Origin: JBBDIP01 sp964602455
Lineage (GTDB): Bacteria; Bacillota; Sulfobacillia; Fermentithermobacillales; Fermentithermobacillaceae
Assembly (NCBI GenBank): GCA_964602455.1
Contig: CAZRRG010000039.1
Coordinates: 1 to 19,732 of the forward strand
Direction: 5' to 3'
DNA: 19,732 nt
A program made the translations under genes and the position numbers. A model generated the notes under the pieces. That model was not told where the DNA came from, made no database searches, and was given only the letters and a program-made list of their open reading frames with translations. Shown here piece after piece: positions 15,965-19,732 of this stretch. Each line of letters starts with the position of its first letter. Positions within the stretch are counted from its first letter, which is position 1.

Positions 15965-15982
15965 GGGGAGACTCGCCTCCCC
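15965..15982 (+). other. Hairpin between the last two cassette genes
   Basis: GGGGAG (15965-15970) and CTCCCC (15977-15982) pair around ACTCGC, ending 7 nt before the ribosome site of the next gene. TCATCT follows, so it is not a good terminator. It could tune the relative expression of the last gene. The 96-nt spacer holds nothing else I recognise. Confidence 0.4.
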
Positions 15983-16001
15983 TCATCTCGGAGGTATCAT
16001 C

Positions 16002-17084
16002 TTGGGGACCTTTGGTTTCATTATCCATCCGATCGACGTTACAGATGTCTACCGCAAGTACCCATTGGCGAAACACCTGCCGCCCAAGCTGGTTGAGAGG
16101 GCTCTGTCATACTCGCCGCCCATCAAGGTTTCTCACATTACCGGAGTGAAGTCGCCTTACGGTGGGGCTGAGGGCTACTTTGTCTCGTGCCCCCTGACTC
16201 CTCGCCTCATGCTGGGGCTGCCCGAACCCCGGGTGACCGGCAAGATCATCGCCGCCTGCAACAAAGCGGCCGAGCTTGGGGCCAAGGTAGTCGGCTTGGG
16301 CGCGTTTACCTCAGTTGTGGGCGACGCAGGGATAACGATCCGCAAGAACGTCGATATCGCCGTGACCACTGGCAACAGCTATACGGTGGCAACCGCCATC
16401 GAAGCAGCCGAGAAGGCCGCCAGACTCATGGAGATCGACATGGACGAGGCTAACGTGCTGGTGCTGGGCGCGACCGGGTCTATCGGCAAAGTGCTTTCAT
16501 ACATAATGGCCGATGAGGGGCGTCACCTCACACTCTGCGCCCGGGACTCGGGCAAACTCCAGAGGGTCGCCGACTCCATCCGCGACCGCACGGGCATGCT
16601 CCCCAGAGTCACGGCTGACTTGCGCTCCGCGGTCAGGCAGGCCGATGTTGTCATGTGCGTCAGTTCAGCCATCGACGCCCTCATCGAGCCCCAGGACCTG
16701 AAGCCCGGCGCGCTGGTCTGCGACGTTTCGCGTCCGCGAAATGTCTCCGTAGAAGTGAAGAAGCAGCGGGATGACGTCCTCATAATCGAAGGCGGCGTGG
16801 TGACCGTCCCCGGAGACGTGGAGTTCAACTTCAACTTCGGCTTCCCCGAGAAGACCAGTTACGCCTGCATGGCCGAGACCATGATCCTGGCTCTGGAGGA
16901 GAAGTACGTGGATTGGAGCCTGGGCCGCGACCTTACTATCGAAGGCGTCACCGGGATCGCCAAACTGGCCAAGAAGCACGGGTTCAAGGTGGCCGGATTC
17001 CGCAGTTTCGAGAGGGCCGTCACCGCCGAGGAGATCGAGCGCATTAAGGAGAACTCGCGCAGACGCACTCCGCGGAGCGCTTAG
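16002..17084 (+). CDS. Long-chain acyl-ACP reductase-like dehydrogenase (AAR / COG5322 type)
   Basis: A 360-residue protein that, from memory of the Synechococcus sequence, aligns along its length with cyanobacterial acyl-ACP reductase, which makes fatty aldehydes from acyl-ACP with NADPH. Shared features: N-terminal FGFIIHP; ITGVKSPYGGAEGYFVSCPL (46-65); KIIAACNKAAELGAKVVGLGAFTSVV (81-106); TTGNSYTVA (122-130); the nucleotide loop VLGATGSIG (154-162); and YACMAETM with Cys289, matching the catalytic cysteine context ACFAEAM, followed by WSLGRDLTI and KKHGF. A basic tail of about 20 residues is extra. The start is TTG 16002, 6 nt after GGAGGT. It is last in the cassette. Automated pipelines may call it shikimate dehydrogenase because of the Rossmann fold. 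The real substrate is unknown. Confidence 0.82.
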   Translation: MGTFGFIIHPIDVTDVYRKYPLAKHLPPKLVERALSYSPPIKVSHITGVKSPYGGAEGYFVSCPLTPRLMLGLPEPRVTGKIIAACNKAAELGAKVVGLGAFTSVVGDAGITIRKNVDIAVTTGNSYTVATAIEAAEKAARLMEIDMDEANVLVLGATGSIGKVLSYIMADEGRHLTLCARDSGKLQRVADSIRDRTGMLPRVTADLRSAVRQADVVMCVSSAIDALIEPQDLKPGALVCDVSRPRNVSVEVKKQRDDVLIIEGGVVTVPGDVEFNFNFGFPEKTSYACMAETMILALEEKYVDWSLGRDLTIEGVTGIAKLAKKHGFKVAGFRSFERAVTAEEIERIKENSRRRTPRSA

Positions 17085-17115
17085 GCCGGTCGCCCTGCAC
17101 AACTCAGCGAACCTG

Positions 17116-17239
17116 CAGCATGGGAGTGCCCCACGCGACGCCGCCAACTTGTTGCGCCGTGCCTTCGGTTAGCCGGGTTCTGCTGTTAGCGCCGCTTAGG
17201 AGCACTCCCATGCTGAGGCTTAGGTGCACTCCCATGCTG
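17116..17239. repeat. Inverted and tandem copies of a 14-bp element
   Basis: CAGCATGGGAGTGC at 17116-17129 recurs inverted as GCACTCCCATGCTG at 17202-17215 and again at 17226-17239. The last two lie in a tandem duplication with a 24-bp period: 17194-17215 and 17218-17239 differ at one base. The inverted pair could form a 14-bp stem around a 72-nt loop. It lies in the noncoding gap between the reductase-like gene and the greA promoter. No transposase is nearby. Confidence 0.8.
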
Positions 17240-17255
17240 GTGTACAGAATGGTCG

Positions 17256-17301
17256 CTTTCGGAGAAAGAAGGAGCGCCTGGTGGCCGTCGAAGGCGGCTC
17301 C
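17256..17301 (+). other. Two further hairpins upstream of the greA promoter
   Basis: CTTTC (17256-17260) pairs with GAAAG (17264-17268), and GGAGC (17271-17275) pairs with GCTCC (17297-17301). Together with the repeats, they make the first half of the 17085-17543 gap unusually rich in inverted repeats. No RNA family was recognised, and neither hairpin has a U-run. Confidence 0.4.
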
Positions 17302-17311
17302 TACCGAACGC

Positions 17312-17341
17312 TTGACTGTCTGAGAAGTCGTGCATTATAAT
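17312..17341 (+). promoter_or_regulatory. Strong sigma-A-type promoter for greA-lysS
   Basis: TTGACT at 17312-17317 and a perfect TATAAT at 17336-17341 with an 18-nt spacer, the best promoter match in the window. The start should be near 17348, which leaves about 195 nt of untranslated leader before greA. Confidence 0.8.
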
Positions 17342-17483
17342 CCCCCGTGATCCCGATTGTTGGAAGGCCACTGCCGCAGAGCGTGCGAGCAGCGGTCTTT
17401 GTCTATCTAAGAGCGAAGACATTGTAGGCAAACACAGCAGAATAGAGCCGATCTCACAGACATACACTGAATCACGTTTATTC

Positions 17484-17507
17484 GGGTGCTGCGTCATCGC
17501 CGCACCC
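17484..17507 (+). promoter_or_regulatory. Hairpin in the greA leader
   Basis: GGGTGC (17484-17489) with GCACCC (17502-17507) and an inner GCG/CGC pairing form a stem with one mismatch and a TCAT loop, about 36 nt before the greA ATG. CTGTAAATTCTCT follows, so there is no proper U-run. It could be a leaky terminator or attenuator. I found no T-box AGGGTGGNACC core in the leader. Confidence 0.5.
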
Positions 17508-17543
17508 CTGTAAATTCTCTAGGAAAGGCAGAGATACGGGAGG

Positions 17544-18020
17544 ATGGCAGATCGCGAGGTGCTTCTCTCTCCGGAAGGCAAGAAGAACCTGGAAGAAGAA
17601 CTGAACCAGTTGAAATTGGTTAGGAGAAAAGAAGTTGCGGAGAGGATAAAGGCGGCCAGGGAGTTCGGCGACCTCTCCGAGAACGCGGAATACGAGGATG
17701 CAAAGAACGAGCAGGCCTTCGTCGAGGGTCGCATCATGACTCTGGAGAAGATGCTCCGGCACGCCAAGCTGGTTGTCGAGAGCGAAGCCAATCCCGATAC
17801 GGTCACCATTGGTTCCACTGTCAAGGTGAAGGATCTCTCCAAGGGCAAGACCTTCGAGTACACGATAGTCGGATCACACGAAGCCGATCCCGCCAAGAAA
17901 CGCATTTCCAACGAGTCACCGGTAGGCAGGGCGCTGCTGGGACAGAAGGTTGGGGCTGTGGTTTCGGTGATGGTCCCGGCGGGGACGTTCAAGTACGAGG
18001 TCGTGTCGATCAGCGTGTAG
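17544..18020 (+). CDS. greA: Transcription elongation factor GreA
   Basis: Rescues backtracked RNA polymerase by stimulating transcript cleavage through the secondary channel. The 158-residue protein has the N-terminal coiled coil (about residues 10-75) with the acidic tip FGDLSENAEYEDAKNEQ (D43 and E46 at the catalytic positions), then the FKBP-like domain (about 80-158, with PVGRALLGQKVG). The ATG at 17544 gives the family N-terminus (MADREVLLSPEGKKNLEEEL). GGGAGG directly abuts the ATG, too close to act normally; AGGAAAGG at 17521-17528 is rather far. Translation initiation may therefore be unusual. lysS follows 27 nt later, an order common in Bacillota. Confidence 0.97.
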   Translation: MADREVLLSPEGKKNLEEELNQLKLVRRKEVAERIKAAREFGDLSENAEYEDAKNEQAFVEGRIMTLEKMLRHAKLVVESEANPDTVTIGSTVKVKDLSKGKTFEYTIVGSHEADPAKKRISNESPVGRALLGQKVGAVVSVMVPAGTFKYEVVSISV

Positions 18021-18047
18021 AGGACTTGTTGCCGGGAGGTATCGCAC

Positions 18048-19541
18048 ATGCCTGAGGAAAGATTGGACAAGGAGCCTGAATCGAGGCTTAACGAAGAAAT
18101 CGAAAGGCGGCGCGGCAAGATCGAGTTGGCCCGCTCTCGGGGCCTCAACCCGTTCGGCGACGCCTATGAAGTCACCTCCAAGGCCAGCGTAATTGCGGAG
18201 AAATGCGATGAGATGGCGGGGACGGAAGTAAGGATTGCCGGCCGGATCATGGCCCTGCGCGGGCACGGCAAGGCGACCTTCGCGGACCTTCGGGACCGGA
18301 GCGGGCGCGTTCAGATCCACGTCCGCATAGACGTCCTCGGCGAAACCTCCTACAAAGACTTTGAGGACATAATCGACATCGGCGACATCGTCGGAATCGA
18401 AGGCGTGGTCTTCCGCACCAAGAGGGGAGAGCCTACAGTCGAGGTCCGCAAGTGGACGCTGCTTACAAAGGCCCTTCGTCCGCTGCCCGAGAAGTGGCAC
18501 GGCCTTACCGATGTCGACCTCCGCTACAGGCAAAGATACTTGGATCTCATTGTGAACCCGCAAGTCCAGGACACTTTCATCAAGCGGACAAAGATTGTTT
18601 CATATATAAGGCGGTACTTGGATGAGCGAGGCTTCCTCGAAGTGCACACGCCGGTCCTTTCGACTTTGGCCGGCGGAGCCCACGCGCGCCCGTTTGTGAC
18701 CCACCACAACGCGCTGGATATCGATGTCTACATGAGAATTGCCACTGAGCTCTACCTGAAGAGGCTCATTGTGGGCGGACTCGAGCGCGTCTACGAGATC
18801 GGGCCCGACTTCCGCAACGAAGGCATCGACACCAAGCATAACCCCGAGTTCTACATGCTCGAGGTCTACCAGGCATACGGCGACTACAACACCATGATGA
18901 CCCTGGTAGAGGAACTTGTGTCCGGCTGTGCCCAGGAAGTCATGGGGACAATGAAGATCAGCGGCGAGGGTCACACAGTGGACCTAACCCCTCCCTGGAA
19001 GAGGCTCAAGGTCTGGGATGGTATCGAGCAGTGGGCAGGCATCAAGCAGGCCGACCTGCGGGACGACAAAGACGCCGCTGAGATCGCCAAGAAGCTTGAA
19101 CTCAAGATGGACAAGGGGATAACCAAAGGCAGCGTCATCGACAAGCTTTTGGACGAGTACGTCGAACCAAAGCTAATCGAGCCTACGTTCCTGATCGACT
19201 ATCCTGTGGAGATTTCTCCGCTGGCGAAGCGGATGGACAGCGATCCCAGTCTGACCTACAGGTTCGAGCCGTTCGTCTTGACCCGGGAGCTGGGGAACGC
19301 GTTCTCAGAGCTCAATGACCCCATAGATCAGAAGGAAAGATTCCTGGCCCAGGTCAGGGAGAAGCAAATGGGGGACGAAGAAGCCCATCCTTATGATGAA
19401 GACTTCATCAACGCTCTGGAGCACGGAATGCCACCTACCGGCGGCCTGGGAATAGGCATAGAACGGTTGGTCATGCTACTTACCGGGATTGATAGCATTC
19501 GGGACGTCATTCTGTTCCCTATGCTAAGACCCAAGTCCTGA
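18048..19541 (+). CDS. lysS: Lysyl-tRNA synthetase, class II
   Basis: Charges tRNA-Lys with lysine using ATP. The 497-residue protein has an N-terminal OB-fold anticodon-binding domain at about residues 60-145 (VRIAGRIMALRGHGKATFADLRDRSGRVQ). The class II catalytic core follows: motif 1 around RRYLDERGFLEVHTPVL (188-204), motif 2 FRNEGIDTKHNPEF (255-268), and motif 3 GLGIGIERLVMLLTG (466-480). The length is normal. The ATG follows GGGAGGT with good spacing. It is second in the greA-lysS operon and lies directly upstream of an rRNA-type promoter. No strong terminator is seen after its stop; only a 7-bp inverted repeat (19546-19552 with 19600-19606) spans the start of the gap. Confidence 0.98.
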   Translation: MPEERLDKEPESRLNEEIERRRGKIELARSRGLNPFGDAYEVTSKASVIAEKCDEMAGTEVRIAGRIMALRGHGKATFADLRDRSGRVQIHVRIDVLGETSYKDFEDIIDIGDIVGIEGVVFRTKRGEPTVEVRKWTLLTKALRPLPEKWHGLTDVDLRYRQRYLDLIVNPQVQDTFIKRTKIVSYIRRYLDERGFLEVHTPVLSTLAGGAHARPFVTHHNALDIDVYMRIATELYLKRLIVGGLERVYEIGPDFRNEGIDTKHNPEFYMLEVYQAYGDYNTMMTLVEELVSGCAQEVMGTMKISGEGHTVDLTPPWKRLKVWDGIEQWAGIKQADLRDDKDAAEIAKKLELKMDKGITKGSVIDKLLDEYVEPKLIEPTFLIDYPVEISPLAKRMDSDPSLTYRFEPFVLTRELGNAFSELNDPIDQKERFLAQVREKQMGDEEAHPYDEDFINALEHGMPPTGGLGIGIERLVMLLTGIDSIRDVILFPMLRPKS

Positions 19542-19608
19542 CATCCCTTGCGGTGACTGGATCCTACATCGTTCCTGCTAGAAGGACGAAAAAATCTCTC
19601 GCAAGGTG

Positions 19609-19637
19609 TTGATCTTAGTCTTGCCGGGTGCTATAGT
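19609..19637 (+). promoter_or_regulatory. Sigma-A-type promoter, probably of an rRNA operon
   Basis: TTGATC at 19609-19614 and TATAGT at 19632-19637 with a 17-nt spacer; the start should be near 19644. The boxA downstream makes an rRNA operon the likely target. Confidence 0.7.
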
Positions 19638-19641
19638 AACC

Positions 19642-19677
19642 CTTGCGCGCTCCGAGAGGGGCAGCGCGAAAGGCAAG
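19642..19677 (+). other. Leader hairpin just after the rRNA-type promoter
   Basis: CTTGC-GCGCT (19642-19651) pairs with AGCGC (19663-19667) and GCAAG (19673-19677) around an 11-nt loop, with a 5-nt bulge. It lies at the 5' end of the predicted leader transcript. A role in leader folding or transcript stability is possible. Confidence 0.5.
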
Positions 19678-19679
19678 TC

Positions 19680-19699
19680 GGTCCTTGAAAACTGAACAG
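19680..19699 (+). promoter_or_regulatory. boxA-type rRNA antitermination site
   Basis: TCCTTGAAAACTGAACAG closely matches the boxA-containing leader sequence found ahead of Bacillota rRNA genes (TCTTTGAAAACT). It recruits Nus factors so that untranslated rRNA transcripts escape Rho-type termination. The 16S gene itself is not in the window. Confidence 0.8.
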
Positions 19700-19732
19700 C
19701 GTAAGGAACCTTTGAGCAAGCGGAGATGATTC

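Noticed and set aside
17194..17239. Tandem repeat as a CRISPR array
   Set aside because: There are only two units, no spacers between them and no cas genes.
17120..17323. 67-residue plus-strand frame in the same gap
   Set aside because: No ribosome site, no homology that I recognise, and it spans the repeats.
17186..17497. 103-residue minus-strand frame in the noncoding gap (with a repeated QHGSAPK)
   Set aside because: The repeat merely translates the 24-bp tandem DNA repeat. The frame runs across the greA promoter and has no recognisable domain.
17348..17543. T-box riboswitch upstream of greA-lysS
   Set aside because: No AGGGTGGNACCGCG-type T-box core or specifier stem could be found.

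Overview
The window is about 19.7 kb of high-GC, gene-dense DNA from a member of the Bacillota (Firmicutes). The evidence is the pairing of greA with lysS, the ymfF/ymfH-type M16 peptidase pair, a DUF1540 protein, formate--tetrahydrofolate ligase, strong GGAGG-type ribosome binding sites with many GTG/TTG starts, and an rRNA-leader boxA (TTGAAAACTGAACA) at the right edge. One run of exactly 100 Ns (15248-15347) suggests a draft or metagenome assembly. I cannot name a genus from sequence alone.

Layout. (1) 1-3438: the 3' part of an M24 Xaa-Pro peptidase, then two M16 peptidase-family genes. The first has lost the zinc motif and the second keeps HFLEH, as in the YmfF/YmfH pair linked to EF-P modification in Bacillus. 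(2) 3494-8541: hutH and hutI (histidine degradation), a small single-span membrane protein, and fhs, closed by a clean hairpin. Fhs can plausibly handle the one-carbon unit released from histidine. hutU is not in the window. (3) 8542-10339: a promoter, a structured 165-nt leader, an ECF transporter S component and coaX (type III pantothenate kinase), which suggests vitamin uptake coupled to CoA synthesis. (4) 10363-11521, minus strand: a HAD phosphatase and a DUF1540 protein. (5) 11632-14408: phosphohexomutase, bifunctional-nuclease-family protein and dusB in one tight operon. (6) 14525-17084: a promoter with an overlapping palindromic operator candidate, an XRE-type regulator, an uncharacterised conserved protein interrupted by the Ns, and a protein that strongly resembles cyanobacterial long-chain acyl-ACP reductase (AAR). 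(7) 17085-17543: a 459-bp gap with inverted and tandem repeats, a near-consensus promoter and a long leader. (8) 17544-19541: greA and lysS. (9) 19609 to the end: an rRNA-type promoter, leader hairpin and boxA, so an rRNA operon should begin just beyond the right edge.

The most interesting part is region 6. It is a self-contained three-gene cassette whose last enzyme keeps the AAR catalytic-cysteine context and nucleotide-binding loop, although proteins of this kind in Bacillota are usually labelled shikimate or quinate dehydrogenases. It may be an undescribed, transcriptionally controlled fatty-aldehyde or acyl-thioester pathway. The structured leader before the ECF gene and the long greA leader are the best candidates for new cis-regulatory RNA.
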